Origin: Komagataeibacter xylinus NBRC 15237
Lineage (GTDB): Bacteria > Pseudomonadota > Alphaproteobacteria > Acetobacterales > Acetobacteraceae
Direction: 5' to 3'
DNA length: 64,000 nt
NCBI RefSeq assembly: GCF_001571345.1
Contig: NZ_BCTP01000008.1
Coordinates: forward strand, 41,997 to 105,996
The notes under the pieces were generated by a model. It did not search any database and was not told where the DNA came from. It saw only the letters and a program-made list of their open reading frames with translations. Shown in pieces: positions 41,270-49,719 of the stretch (positions are counted from its first letter, which is position 1; the number at the start of each line of letters is the position of its first letter). A program made the translations under genes and the position numbers.

Positions 41270-42415
41270 TTAGCTGTTCGTATCCGCAGGGGCCGCGAGT
41301 GGACCGAGTGCGGCGTCAACACCGAACTCGCCGGGCAGGCTGCCGAGCGGAAAGATCACGTTCACATGCCCCATCTTGCGCCCCGGCCGGGCCTCGGCCT
41401 TGCCGTAGTGGTGGGCCAGCAGGTGCGGGGTGGCCATGATGTCGGGCCACAGCGCCATGTCATCGGGGCCGATCAGGTTTTTCATCACCGCGTCGCTATG
41501 GCGGATGGCAGGCGGCAGGGGCAGGCCGGTTACGGCACGCACATGCATCTCGAACTGGTCCACCGGGCAGGCATTCATGGTCCAGTGGCCGGAATTATGC
41601 GGCCGCGGCGCGATTTCGTTCACGCGCAGGCTCCCATCATGGTCCACGAACATCTCCACGCCCAGCAGCCCCACAAGGCCGAGGGCCGTGGCAATGCGCC
41701 GGGCCAGGTCACGGGCCTGCGCCGCAAGGTCAGGGCTGATGCGGGCGGGGGCGAGGCTGATGTCGAGAATGCCGTTGCGGTGGCGGTTCTCGGTTACGTC
41801 AAAGGTGCTGACATCGCCGCGTTCGTTGCGGGCCACCATCACGCTCACCTCGCAGGCGAAGCGGATCATGCCCTCGGCTACCAGCGGGTGGGGGCGCAGC
41901 GTATCGAAGGCATGGTCCAGATCGGCCGGGCTGTGAATGCGGGCCTGCCCCTTGCCGTCATAGCCCAGCCGCGTGGTCTTGAGAATGAAGGGATAGCCCA
42001 GCACGTCCGCCGCGCGGTCAAGGTCGGCCCGGCTTTCAACCGCATGCCACGGGGCAACGGGAATGCCGTGCTCGCCCATGAAGCTTTTCTCGGCTATGCG
42101 GTCTTGGCTGATGCGCAGGATCGCACCCGCCGGGTGAACCGGGCGCAGGCTCGAGAGCAGGTCAAGCCCGTCGGCGCTGATGTTCTCGAACTCGAAAGTG
42201 ATGACATCTACCGCACCGGCAAAGCGGCGCAGGGCGTCGTGGTCATCATAGGCGCCAAGGGTTACGGCATGCGCCACCTGGGCCGCCGGGCCATCGGCCT
42301 CGGTGGTCAGGATATGGGCGCGGTAGCCAAGGCGGGCGGCGGCAATGGCGGACATGCGGCCAAGCTGGCCTCCACCCACAATGCCAAGGACGGAACCGGG
42401 GGGCAGCATGCTCAT
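41270..42415 (-). CDS. purK: N5-carboxyaminoimidazole ribonucleotide synthase
   Basis: PurK makes N5-CAIR from AIR, bicarbonate and ATP (ATP-grasp fold). The 381-residue protein has [18 protein letters not shown] at the N terminus, [14 protein letters not shown] (ATP-grasp loop), [19 protein letters not shown] core strands, [28 protein letters not shown] with metal ligands and [12 protein letters not shown] near the end. Length is normal. The ATG overlaps the purE stop by four bases, so PurE and PurK are made together. Confidence 0.95.
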   Translation of the reverse strand: MSMLPPGSVLGIVGGGQLGRMSAIAAARLGYRAHILTTEADGPAAQVAHAVTLGAYDDHDALRRFAGAVDVITFEFENISADGLDLLSSLRPVHPAGAILRISQDRIAEKSFMGEHGIPVAPWHAVESRADLDRAADVLGYPFILKTTRLGYDGKGQARIHSPADLDHAFDTLRPHPLVAEGMIRFACEVSVMVARNERGDVSTFDVTENRHRNGILDISLAPARISPDLAAQARDLARRIATALGLVGLLGVEMFVDHDGSLRVNEIAPRPHNSGHWTMNACPVDQFEMHVRAVTGLPLPPAIRHSDAVMKNLIGPDDMALWPDIMATPHLLAHHYGKAEARPGRKMGHVNVIFPLGSLPGEFGVDAALGPLAAPADTNS

Positions 42416-42909
42416 CGGGTCGGCTCATCGGCCACGGCCGCCGTCTGGGCCGCGCGCCATGCTGCCAGCCGCGTGCCCAGCGCCGGGTCGGACAAAGAGA
42501 GGATGGCGGCGGCCATCAGGGCGGCATTGGTTGCCCCCGCCTTGCCAATGGCCAGCGTGCCCACGGGAATGCCGCCGGGCATCTGCACGATGGAAAGCAG
42601 GCTGTCCATGCCCTTGAGCGCATGCGATTCGACCGGAACCCCTAGCACCGGCAGCGCCGTCCAGGCAGCGCACATGCCCGGCAGGTGAGCCGCCCCGCCA
42701 GCACCCGCGATGATGACCGAAAGCCCGCGCCCCTGCGCGGCTTTGGCATATTCCGCCAGCCGGTCGGGCGTGCGGTGGGCGGAGACGATGCGCACCTCAT
42801 GCGCGACATCAAGCTTTTCCAGCACGGCGGTGGCGTGGCGCATGGTTTCCCAGTCGGACTGGCTGCCCATGATGATCCCCACGCGGGGGGAGGAAGAAGG
42901 GTGGCTCAC
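42412..42909 (-). CDS. purE: N5-carboxyaminoimidazole ribonucleotide mutase
   Basis: PurE moves the carboxylate of N5-CAIR to C4 giving CAIR, the step after PurK. The 165-residue protein is the class I bacterial form: [14 protein letters not shown] at the N terminus (phosphate and active-site Ser), [13 protein letters not shown] with the catalytic His, [13 protein letters not shown], and [26 protein letters not shown]. It heads the purE-purK operon, coupled by ATGA. Together with purM-purN at 8.4-10.2 kb, four de novo purine genes lie in this window in addition to the purine breakdown block. Confidence 0.96.
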   Translation of the reverse strand: MSHPSSSPRVGIIMGSQSDWETMRHATAVLEKLDVAHEVRIVSAHRTPDRLAEYAKAAQGRGLSVIIAGAGGAAHLPGMCAAWTALPVLGVPVESHALKGMDSLLSIVQMPGGIPVGTLAIGKAGATNAALMAAAILSLSDPALGTRLAAWRAAQTAAVADEPTR

Positions 42910-42926
42910 GGTTTGAAATACTCTCG

Positions 42927-43127
42927 TCAGGCAATACTGTCGGGGATCAGGCGGCTTTCCAGCCAGGTGATCTCGTCCTTGAGCAGCAGTTTGCGTTTTT
43001 TCAACCGTTGCAGTTGCAACTGGTCCGATATCTGCAGGGCCATGCGGCTTATGACCGTATCAAGGTCACGATGTTCGCTGCGCAGTTCATGCAGCTTGCG
43101 AAGGAGGGTCTCGCGATCTGTCAGCAT
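42927..43127 (-). CDS. YdcH/DUF465 small coiled-coil protein (copy 1)
   Basis: A 66-residue charged, helical protein with heptad-like spacing: [21 protein letters not shown] and [19 protein letters not shown]. This matches the DUF465/YdcH family of small alphaproteobacterial proteins, whose function is unknown. It lies 17 bases upstream of purE on the same strand and may be co-transcribed with it. A second member is divergent 160 bases away. Confidence 0.82.
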   Translation of the reverse strand: MLTDRETLLRKLHELRSEHRDLDTVISRMALQISDQLQLQRLKKRKLLLKDEITWLESRLIPDSIA

Positions 43128-43288
43128 GGCGGCTCATCTGTTCGGTGGGCAGGGCCCTAGTCTAAGCATATCCGCGCCAAAAGGCGAAATGCGCGCGCCT
43201 TGCCCCACGGTCTGCAATTTTAGCATGGAATTCGCCTGCGCGTCTGGTCTAGCCTGATCGGGTCGTAGCAAAGACGCTGGAGGGTTCC

Positions 43289-43459
43289 ATGTCGTATGAA
43301 GCGCGTATCAACAGCCTTAAAACTCGCCATGCGCGGCTTGATGCCCGCATTTTCGATGAAGACCGCCGCCCGCTGCCCGATGAAGGCGCGATCAGGCGGC
43401 TCAAGCTGGAAAAACTGCGCGTAAAGGAAGAAATCGAGCGACTGGCCAGGCTGGGCTGA
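43289..43459 (+). CDS. YdcH/DUF465 small coiled-coil protein (copy 2)
   Basis: A 56-residue gene shorter than the usual cut-off, found by reading the frame. It begins MSYEARINSLKTRHARLDARI and ends LEKLRVKEEIERLARLG, the DUF465 pattern. GGAGGG ends six bases before the ATG, a strong ribosome-binding site. It is divergent from copy 1, and the two may form a heterodimeric coiled coil. Confidence 0.8.
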   Translation: MSYEARINSLKTRHARLDARIFDEDRRPLPDEGAIRRLKLEKLRVKEEIERLARLG

Positions 43460-43509
43460 ACAAAAGGCCCTGCTTTCCGCCCGGCGGGCATGCCGCCGGG
43501 CGGTCAGGC

Positions 43510-44097
43510 TTACAGTGAGTGCTCGCCCTCGTCGTCAAGTTCAAGCGGCGGGGGAACGGCCTGGCCTTCACGGGCAAGGCGCTCATTGGCGGCGGCCACC
43601 ATGGCATTGAGGTCGGTCTGGCTGCACAGGCCAAGCGTGACAGGGTCACGCGGCTTGATGTTGGGGCTGTTCCAGTGCTGCTTGCTGCGCACTTTCTCGA
43701 TCGTGTCCTTGGTGGTGCCCAGCAGCTTGCTGGTCTGCTGCTCGGACAACTGCGGGAAGTTGCGCAGGATGAACGCAATCGCATCCGGCCGGTCGTTACG
43801 CTTGGCCACCGGCGTGTAGCGCGCGCCCTTCGAGCGGCGGTTGATCGGGTTGGCAGGCGGCAGGATCTTGAGGCGCGACTCAGGGTCTTTCTCGCAGCGG
43901 TCGATTTCCGCCTGGGTCAGCTGGTGGTTGGCAATCGGGTCATAGCCCACGATTCCCTGCGCCACTTCGCCATCGGCGATGGCCTGCACCTCAAGGGGGT
44001 GCATTCCACAGAATTCGGCAATCTGGGTAAAGGTCAGCGCCGTCTTTTCAATAAGCCACACGGCGGTTGCCTTGGGCATCAGGGGCAGGGCAGTCAT
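43510..44097 (-). CDS. trcR: Cell-cycle transcriptional regulator TrcR (DUF1013)
   Basis: The 195-residue protein is a DUF1013 protein, named TrcR in Caulobacter. It has PLMPKATAVWLIEKTALTFTQIAEFCGMHPLEVQAIADGEV at the N terminus, a helix-turn-helix-like stretch LSEQQTSKLLGTTKDTIEKVR in the middle and a conserved HWNSPNIKPRDPVTLGLCSQTDLN. The start at ATG 44097 follows AGGACC about a dozen bases upstream; a GTG two codons earlier is possible. An 18-bp palindrome lies 19 bases upstream. The family has been linked to RNA polymerase and cell-cycle transcription. Confidence 0.92.
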   Translation of the reverse strand: MTALPLMPKATAVWLIEKTALTFTQIAEFCGMHPLEVQAIADGEVAQGIVGYDPIANHQLTQAEIDRCEKDPESRLKILPPANPINRRSKGARYTPVAKRNDRPDAIAFILRNFPQLSEQQTSKLLGTTKDTIEKVRSKQHWNSPNIKPRDPVTLGLCSQTDLNAMVAAANERLAREGQAVPPPLELDDEGEHSL

Positions 44098-44115
44098 TGT
44101 CACTCAGGTCCTACA

Positions 44116-44133
44116 GCGTGTGGCGCCACACGC
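44116..44133. promoter_or_regulatory. Perfect 18-bp palindrome upstream of trcR
   Basis: GCGTGTGGCGCCACACGC is its own reverse complement and lies 19-36 bases before the trcR start, where it would overlap the promoter or leader. It is a likely operator for a dimeric regulator. Confidence 0.55.
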
Positions 44134-44348
44134 AGGCACCTGAAATGGTGTGTGAAACGGCTCCATCCCGAAGCGGGAACCGTGCGTACCTGCTGGCGCG
44201 CCAGAAACGGAAAACACTCGTGGAAGTGATATGAAGGTTGAGGGCGCCAAAGGTCAAGACTTCAATCCGCCCGCGCCGGATGTTTCGCATTCATCAGCCC
44301 CGGCTATTGAAACGACCCCTGCCAGCCAGGCGGGGGGGCACCCTGCAC
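44134..44348. other. Gene-free stretch between hsp20 hairpin and trcR palindrome
   Basis: About 215 bases in the hsp20-trcR gap. No reading frame with a ribosome-binding site and no dyad beyond the two listed was found. It presumably contains the trcR promoter. Confidence 0.4.
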
Positions 44349-44380
44349 GACAGGGGCGCGCCAGATGGGCCGCCCCTGTC
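44349..44380 (-). terminator. Hairpin downstream of hsp20, terminator-like
   Basis: Arms GACAGGGGCG and CGCCCCTGTC, ten perfect pairs with a 12-base loop, begin about 20 bases after the hsp20 stop. No T tract follows on the minus strand, so termination may need Rho or the hairpin may protect the mRNA end. Confidence 0.55.
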
Positions 44381-44398
44381 ATCAGATAACCGCCCTGT

Positions 44399-44911
44399 TC
44401 AGGCCGCGCAGCCACAGGCGGCGGGCTGTGCGGTCATGGCTGGTGCCGCAATGGAGTCCGGCGCCGGCTGCGCGCCCTCCATGCCCGTGACCTGCCCTGA
44501 CGAGATGGGAATGCGGCGCGGCTTGAGCGCCTCGGGCACGATCTGGCGCACGGCAATGCGCAGCAGGCCGTTGGTCATGTCCGCTTTTTCCACCACCACA
44601 TGGTCGGCGAGCACGAAGCGGCGCTCGAACGCACGGGTGGCGATGCCGCGATGGAGCATCTCGCGGTCCTGCGTGTTTTCCGCCACGCGACCGGCCACGA
44701 TCAGCGTGTTGTCCTGCACGGTCAGCTCGATGTCATCGGGGCCGAAGCCTGCCACCGCCATGGTCAGGACATAACGGGCATCGGACAGTTTTTCGATATT
44801 ATAGGGTGGGTAGGACGTGCTGACCGGATTCTGGGCCGCCGTATCGACAAGCTGGGCCAGCCGGTCAAACCCGATCGCGCTGCGAAACAGCGGTGCGAAA
44901 TCATAAGCCAT
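44399..44911 (-). CDS. Small heat shock protein, Hsp20/IbpA type
   Basis: The 170-residue protein is an alpha-crystallin-type chaperone that holds unfolding proteins. It has the IbpA-like N terminus (DFAPLFRSAIGFDRLAQLV), the linker YPPYNIEKLSDARYVLTMAVAGFGPDDIELTV, and the alpha-crystallin core ending RGIATRAFERRFVLADHVVVEKADMTNGLLRIAV, followed by a C-terminal anchor-like KPRRIPI (IxI variant). The C-terminal tail is Ala/Cys-rich. The start at 44911 has GGAGG nearby, which in this leader is likely hidden by a ROSE hairpin until heat shock. It is transcribed alone. Confidence 0.93.
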   Translation of the reverse strand: MAYDFAPLFRSAIGFDRLAQLVDTAAQNPVSTSYPPYNIEKLSDARYVLTMAVAGFGPDDIELTVQDNTLIVAGRVAENTQDREMLHRGIATRAFERRFVLADHVVVEKADMTNGLLRIAVRQIVPEALKPRRIPISSGQVTGMEGAQPAPDSIAAPAMTAQPAACGCAA

Positions 44912-45055
44912 GTTCAAAACCTCCATGAAGCAAGGTCTGCGGTAGGCGGCTCCTCGGTCGAGCGAGCCGCGCTTTGGGGAAGATGCGAACCCGCTCGGGC
45001 ATTCGCATGGTCCAGACATGGGAATGCCCGGCCCCCCGTTCAAGGGACCGGGCAT
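44912..45055 (-). ncRNA. Probable ROSE-type RNA thermometer in the hsp20 leader
   Basis: In mRNA sense the bases just before the start read ACCUUGCUUCAUGGAGGU (within 44918-44937): the ROSE motif UUGCU folds back on the ribosome-binding site GGAGG. Upstream in the same leader lie further stems, GCGGCTC with GAGCCGC (44946-44970), GGGCATTC with GAATGCCC (44997-45029) and GCCCGG with CCGGGC (45026-45053). The multi-hairpin layout ending in a masked Shine-Dalgarno is that of ROSE elements, which open at heat-shock temperature. Confidence 0.75.
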
Positions 45056-45096
45056 TGCCCGTAACCGCAGTGTATGTTCGGTGGAGGTGAGGGGTA

Positions 45097-45327
45097 TCAG
45101 CCCTTCTTGCGCTGGCCCAGCGCGCCGAACTTCTTGTTGAACTTGGCGACCTGGCCCCCGGTGTCCATCATGCGCTGCACGCCGGTCCACGCCGGGTGGG
45201 ACTTGGTGTCGATGTCGAGGCGGAGCGTATCGCCCGGCTTGCCGTAGCAGGAGCGGGTCTTGTACTCGGTGCCATCGGTCATGATGACATTGATCTCGTG
45301 GTAGTCGGGGTGGATGCCGGATTTCAT
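45097..45327 (-). CDS. rpmE: 50S ribosomal protein L31 (C-minus form)
   Basis: A 76-residue bL31: [22 protein letters not shown], then [29 protein letters not shown]. The two CxxC pairs of the zinc-binding form are absent, with one Cys in RSCYGKPG, so this is the zinc-independent type usual in alphaproteobacteria. The start ATG 45327 matches the family; GTG/ATG further upstream (45354) is not needed. Confidence 0.95.
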   Translation of the reverse strand: MKSGIHPDYHEINVIMTDGTEYKTRSCYGKPGDTLRLDIDTKSHPAWTGVQRMMDTGGQVAKFNKKFGALGQRKKG

Positions 45328-45576
45328 TTCAAAAAACTTTCGCGCTGGGCCCACCGATGCCGACCGGGGGCGTATGTTCGGCTGGCCTATAGACGAGATG
45401 GGCGCCCGAGATCAACACCCGATGGCCAGAAAATCCGCCCCTGTTGCAGGCAGGCAGGGTGTTACCGCGTTGCATCAGGGGAGCGGAATGGCAAAAAAGC
45501 GGCGTTGATGCAGTCGTCACGCGCGCCCGATGTTGCTAGGAGTGAATATCTTCTGAGAAATAAAGGATTGGCGTTA
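45328..45576. promoter_or_regulatory. Divergent promoter region, rpmE and mscL
   Basis: 249 bases between divergent starts. No clear promoter pair, hairpin or small gene was seen; a short frame from an ATG at 45488 codes only MAKKRR. Confidence 0.35.
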
Positions 45577-46086
45577 ATGGCAAAACTGCCGGATCACGTG
45601 CCTGAACTGCACGTCAAGGATATTCATGTACCCGGTTGGCTGGGCGAATTCCGCAACTTCCTCATGCGTGGCAACGTGGTTGACCTCGCCGTCGGTGTTA
45701 TCGTCGGCGCGGCTTTCACAGCCATCGTGAACAGCCTGGTGAAGGATATCTTCACCCCCATCCTTGGCCTGCTTATTGGCGGCATCGACTTCACCAACCT
45801 GTTCATCACCCTGCGCGGCCCGCATCTGGCCACGCTGGCCGATGCCCAGAAGGCAGGGGCCGTCACGCTGAATGTGGGCCTGTTCCTCAATGCCGTGATC
45901 CAGTTCGTCATCATCGGCTTCGTGATTTTCTGGGTGGTCAAGGTCATCAACCGCCTGACCGCGAAGAAAGAAGCCGAGAAGCCGACAACGCCCCCCGCAC
46001 CCCCGCGCAGCGAATTGCTGCTGCAGGACATTCTCGACGTGCTCAAGACCGAAGCCGCCCAGAAGGGCGAGGCCCCCAAGGCCTGA
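45577..46086 (+). CDS. mscL: Large-conductance mechanosensitive channel
   Basis: MscL opens under membrane tension and releases solutes on osmotic downshock. The 169-residue protein has EFRNFLMRGNVVDLAVGVIVGAAFTAIVNSLVKDIFTPILGLLIGG, the first pore helix with its Gly/Ala packing, then the periplasmic loop and second helix FLNAVIQFVIIGFVIFWVVKVINRL, and an acidic/amphipathic C-terminal helix (SELLLQDILDVLKTE). An N-terminal extension of about 25 residues precedes the usual start. The ATG at 45577 has AAAGGA upstream. It is closed by an intrinsic terminator. Confidence 0.95.
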   Translation: MAKLPDHVPELHVKDIHVPGWLGEFRNFLMRGNVVDLAVGVIVGAAFTAIVNSLVKDIFTPILGLLIGGIDFTNLFITLRGPHLATLADAQKAGAVTLNVGLFLNAVIQFVIIGFVIFWVVKVINRLTAKKEAEKPTTPPAPPRSELLLQDILDVLKTEAAQKGEAPKA

Positions 46087-46126
46087 GCGCACGCCCCTGG
46101 CGCCATATTTGCGGGCGCGGGCAAGG

Positions 46127-46159
46127 AACGGGCATCCTGTTGGGGGTGCCCGTTTTTTT
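46127..46159 (+). terminator. Rho-independent terminator of mscL
   Basis: Stem AACGGGCA with TGCCCGTT around a 12-base loop, then a T tract. It starts 41 bases after the mscL stop. Confidence 0.92.
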
Positions 46160-46337
46160 GTGCCCTTTCATGCCCTTGTGTCCGGTAGCCTGCGTGCCCA
46201 CTATCGCAGGCGCGGGTTGATCGCATGCGGCGTTTGTGTAACCCGGTGGCCGTGACCCGCCCGTCTGGCCAGACCACGGCGGGGGGCATGCGTTGTGCAT
46301 GAGAGAATTTTCACAGCCGTTACAGGGTTGGCGTTAT

Positions 46338-46790
46338 ATGATTGATATTCGACGACATGTCCGTTCCGGCATGCTGCTTGTGGCGGCGGCCAGCCTGCTT
46401 GCGGGTTGCCATGGCCCGCAGCGCCCGGACATGGCGCGCCTGCCCGGCCCGGCTCAGGATTACCTGCTGGTCTCGACCTATTTCATGGCCGAGGGCAGCC
46501 TTGTCAGCCGCCTGCAGGATGGCGGGCTTTCAGGCCAGCAGGTGTATGACATGGCCACCTCGCTCAAATACGGCAAGCACACGATCATGACCGTGCTGCA
46601 AAAGCCCTCGCGCCGCGCGCGCCGCGAAGGCCAGCAGGCCGTAGCCCTGATGGTGGCCTGCGCCAATCAGCCCGACCCCTCCACGCTCAATGGTGTTGCG
46701 CCCCCGCGCTGCCTTCCCGGCGCGCCGCTCATGCCCGTCAATGCAAAAGGGCAGGTTCAACCGCCATCGGTTAAACCTGCCCCCAGATAG
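46338..46790 (+). CDS. Putative small lipoprotein of unknown function
   Basis: A 150-residue protein with a lipoprotein signal: RRHVRSGMLLVAAASLLAGC, lipobox LLAGC, so it should be acylated and anchored in a membrane facing the periplasm. The mature part contains helical stretches (AEGSLVSRLQDGGLSGQQVYDMATSLKYGKHTIMTVLQ) and two further Cys residues that could form a disulfide. No family is recognised. ATG 46338 is chosen because it places the signal at the N terminus; the upstream start at 46293 is less likely. It ends in a composite repeat shared with the convergent secF gene. Confidence 0.75.
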   Translation: MIDIRRHVRSGMLLVAAASLLAGCHGPQRPDMARLPGPAQDYLLVSTYFMAEGSLVSRLQDGGLSGQQVYDMATSLKYGKHTIMTVLQKPSRRARREGQQAVALMVACANQPDPSTLNGVAPPRCLPGAPLMPVNAKGQVQPPSVKPAPR

Positions 46791-46793
46791 TGT

Positions 46794-46877
46794 GAAAAGG
46801 TTCTGGTGAAGCTTTTTTCAGAACGCTTCGAAAGACGCCGCCTTCTTGAAAAAAGGCGGCAGCCAGAAACTTTTATT
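46794..46877. repeat. Dispersed palindromic repeat, copy 9 (B+A with terminal inverted ends)
   Basis: AAGGTTCTGGT, B hairpin GAAGCTTTTTTCAGAACGCTTC, spacer, A hairpin GCCGCCTTCTTGAAAAAAGGCGGC, then AGCCAGAAACTTTTATT. Like copy 2, the outer ends are inverted repeats. It separates the lipoprotein gene from convergent secF. Confidence 0.88.
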
Positions 46878-46895
46878 TTTTATCCAATCATACTC

Positions 46896-47849
46896 TCAGG
46901 AACGTGTGGGCGGACGTGCATCCCGCCGCAGGCGCTTCTCGCCCATCAGCAGCAGCAGGGGCGCTGCGATGAAGATGGAAGACGACGTGCCCACCACGAT
47001 CCCGAACAGCATCACCCACGCAAAGCCGGACAGGCTGGCCCCGCCAAACAGGGCCAGCGGCAGGGCCGCCAGAAAGACGGTGCATGACGTGCCCAGCGTG
47101 CGGCTCAGCGTCTCGTTGATTGACAGGTCGATCAGTTCGGCGAGCGGCATGGTGCGGTATTTGCGCAGGTTCTCGCGCACGCGGTCATACACCACCACCT
47201 TGTCGTTGGTGGAATAGCCCAGAATGGTCAGGATGGCCGCCACCATCACCAGATCGAACTCGAAATGCGTAACGACCAGAAAGCCGATGGCCTTGGTCAG
47301 GTCCAGCACCAGCGTCACCACCGCGCTGACCGCGAACTCCCATTCAAAACGGAACCAGATATAGGCCAGGATCATCAGCAGGCTGATGCCCAGCGCCAGC
47401 ATGCCGTTGCGGAACAGTTCCTTCGACACCGAAGCCCCCACCGCATCCGCCCGCAGCACCTGGGCTCCGGGCAGGGTGGCGATGGCATGGCGCACGGAGT
47501 CGACCATGGCCTGCGTGCGGGCCTCGTGGTCGGGTTCGCTCTCAGGCGGCGTGTCGAGGCGGATCAGCACGTCATCCGGGCCGCCAAAGGACTGCACGCC
47601 CGCAGCAGAGACATGCTCGGCGGCGAGGGCCGCGCGGATGACGTTGAAATCAGCCGGCCCCTGCGTGCGGGCCTCGACCACGATGCCGCCCCTGAAATCC
47701 AGCCCCAGCGTCAGTCCGGGGTGGAAGAACAGGATCAGCGAGGCGATGGACAGCACGGCGGACGTGGCCAGACCGATAAAGCGCCCGCGCATGAAGTTGA
47801 TTTTCGTGCCACGGGGCACGAACCGGAGAAGGGGACGATCAAACATCAT
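46896..47849 (-). CDS. secF: Protein translocase subunit SecF
   Basis: SecF works with SecD on the SecYEG channel, using the proton gradient to pull proteins outward. The 317-residue protein has a first helix (FIGLATSAVLSIASLILFFHPG), LGLDFRGGIVVEAR, a short periplasmic domain, and five further helices including ALGISLLMILAYIWFRFEWEFAVSAVVTLVLDLTKAIGF, TILGYSTNDKVVVYDRVRENLRKY and TLGTSCTVFLAALPLALFGG. These are the canonical SecF motifs. The start at 47849 is next to the secD stop (47860), so secD-secF is one operon. Confidence 0.95.
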   Translation of the reverse strand: MMFDRPLLRFVPRGTKINFMRGRFIGLATSAVLSIASLILFFHPGLTLGLDFRGGIVVEARTQGPADFNVIRAALAAEHVSAAGVQSFGGPDDVLIRLDTPPESEPDHEARTQAMVDSVRHAIATLPGAQVLRADAVGASVSKELFRNGMLALGISLLMILAYIWFRFEWEFAVSAVVTLVLDLTKAIGFLVVTHFEFDLVMVAAILTILGYSTNDKVVVYDRVRENLRKYRTMPLAELIDLSINETLSRTLGTSCTVFLAALPLALFGGASLSGFAWVMLFGIVVGTSSSIFIAAPLLLLMGEKRLRRDARPPTRS

Positions 47850-47859
47850 TCGGCGCGCC

Positions 47860-49410
47860 TCAGACCGGCAGGGTGCTGGGGCGTGTGCGGGCATACCAGC
47901 GCACCATCAGCATCCTTGAGAGGAGAAGGGTGGTAAACAGGGTCGTCACGATACCGATCGTGATGGTCAGCGCGAAGCCGCGCACCGGCCCGGTTCCGAA
48001 AACAAACAGCATCACATGGGCCAGCAGGGCGGTGGCGTTACTGTCCACGATGGTGGCGGTCGCGCGCTCGAATCCTGTCTGCATGGCCTGCAGGGCGCTG
48101 CGGCCACGGGCCACTTCCTCGCGGATGCGCTCGTTGATCAGGATGTTGGCATCCACCGCCATGCCCAGGGTCAGCAGCATGCCCGCCATGCCCGGCAGGG
48201 TCAGTGTCGCCTCGAACAGCGAGAGGATGGCGGTCATCAGCACCAGGTTGGCCAGAAGGGCGATGTTGGCGTACCAGCCGAACCGGCCATAGAACAGCGC
48301 CATGAACGCGATCACGAGCACGAAGCCCGCGGCCAGGCTGTAGCCGCCTGCCCGGATCGAATCGGCGCCGAGCGAGGGGCCGATGGAGCGCTGCTCGATC
48401 ACGTTGAGCGGTGCGGGCAGGGCGCCCGCGCGCAGCAGCAGGGCCATGTCGGTGGCCTGCTGGGCGGAGAAGCCGCCGGTAATCTGCCCGTTGCCGCCGG
48501 TAATGGCGCCGCGGATGACGGGGGCCTCGATCACCTTGTTATCGAGCACGATGGCGAAGCGCTTGCCCACATTGGCGCGGGTGACATCGCCAAATTCCTG
48601 CGCGCCGGTCGAATCGAAGGTAAAGTTCACTGCCCATTCGCCGCCATCCTGATCGATCGAGGCGCTGGCATTGGTCAGGTCAGCGCCATCCACGTCCACG
48701 TGCGAGAAGACCGGCAGCGTGCCCTGCCCGTCGCTCATGGGCAGCATTTCCACGCCTGCGGGCGGTACGCTTGAGCCAATGGCGGAATCGGCCACGAGGT
48801 GGAAGGTCATCTTCGCCGTGGTGCCGAGCAGGTTCTTCACCCGCTCGGGGTCGCTGATGCCCGGCAGTTCGACAATGATCCGGTCCTCGCCCTGGCGGGT
48901 GATCTCGGGGTCGATCGCGCCGGTGGCGTCAATGCGGCGGCGCACGATCTCGATGGACTGGGTGACCGCGTCATAGGCGCGCTGGCGGGCGGCATCGGGC
49001 GAGAGCGTGATGGCGATCTGGCCGCCTTCACCCTGTTCCACCTGAAATTCGCCCGGCGCGTTCATCGGCATGGCGCGCAGCGCCTTGAGGTCGGGCTGCG
49101 TCTCGTCGGGCGTGCGGGGCGTGAAGGTCACCGCGTGCGGGCCGGTGGCCAGGTTACGGTAGCCCAGTCCGGCCTTGAGCAGGGTCTGGCGGGTTTCATC
49201 CTGCAGGCCGCGCAGCCTGTCGGCGGTCACGCTGGCCATGTCCACCTGCAGCAGCAGGTATGAGCCGCCACGCAGGTCAAGGCCCAGATGGATCTGGCGC
49301 CAGGGCAGGGCGGGGCTGGGCTGGCGGATGAAGTTGGGCAGGCACAGCGCCAGCCCGATCAGACATACGCCAATGACCGAAGCCATTCTGAGCCGACTGT
49401 AATACATCAT
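47860..49410 (-). CDS. secD: Protein translocase subunit SecD
   Basis: The 516-residue partner of SecF has HLGLDLRGGSYLLLQVDMASV after the first helix, a long periplasmic P1 domain (QSIEIVRRRIDATGAIDPEITRQGEDRIIVELPGISDPERVKNLL), and the C-terminal membrane bundle SIGPSLGADSIRAGGYSLAAGFVLVIAFMALFYGRFGWYANIAL, TLPGMAGMLLTLGMAVDANILINERIREE, and FGTGPVRGFALTITIGIVTTLF. It precedes secF. yajC, often upstream, is not here; a divergent oxidoreductase gene begins 309 bases away. Confidence 0.95.
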   Translation of the reverse strand: MMYYSRLRMASVIGVCLIGLALCLPNFIRQPSPALPWRQIHLGLDLRGGSYLLLQVDMASVTADRLRGLQDETRQTLLKAGLGYRNLATGPHAVTFTPRTPDETQPDLKALRAMPMNAPGEFQVEQGEGGQIAITLSPDAARQRAYDAVTQSIEIVRRRIDATGAIDPEITRQGEDRIIVELPGISDPERVKNLLGTTAKMTFHLVADSAIGSSVPPAGVEMLPMSDGQGTLPVFSHVDVDGADLTNASASIDQDGGEWAVNFTFDSTGAQEFGDVTRANVGKRFAIVLDNKVIEAPVIRGAITGGNGQITGGFSAQQATDMALLLRAGALPAPLNVIEQRSIGPSLGADSIRAGGYSLAAGFVLVIAFMALFYGRFGWYANIALLANLVLMTAILSLFEATLTLPGMAGMLLTLGMAVDANILINERIREEVARGRSALQAMQTGFERATATIVDSNATALLAHVMLFVFGTGPVRGFALTITIGIVTTLFTTLLLSRMLMVRWYARTRPSTLPV

Positions 49411-49719
49411 GACTTGATGGAAAGCTCCCTGCGCCCGGCTGAGCCGGTTTCCTTGCCCGGCATGGTCAATGTGTCGTGTGCACGTAAAATCAGTGCGGGA
49501 ACATGCCGCTCCACGCCCGATGATGCAACCGCTGATGCGCCGGGCGCCTGCCCGGCGTTGCCGTTTTGCCGCATTGGCGGGGCGAAGCGCGCATGGCGGG
49601 GGGCTGTGCGACCGGCGTGCTGGCTGCTAATCCGGCAGGGGGCTGTTTCAAAAGCGCGGCAGGGCACAGGCCCGTTTTTGAAACGGCCGCGAGAGAACGG
49701 CACGCAGGAAAGGCAGGAT
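49411..49719. promoter_or_regulatory. Gene-free divergent region between secD and the oxidoreductase
   Basis: 309 bases without a convincing gene. One imperfect dyad, GGCCCGTTTTTG with AAACGGCC near 49669-49689, lies about 30 bases before the oxidoreductase start. No clear promoter elements were recognised. Confidence 0.4.

Noticed and set aside
45097..45327. Loss of CxxC zinc motifs in ribosomal protein L31
   Set aside because: The zinc-free C-minus form is a known and common variant.
3029..46877. Repeated palindromes considered as a CRISPR array
   Set aside because: Copies are scattered singly over 44 kb between genes, with no regular spacers and no cas genes.
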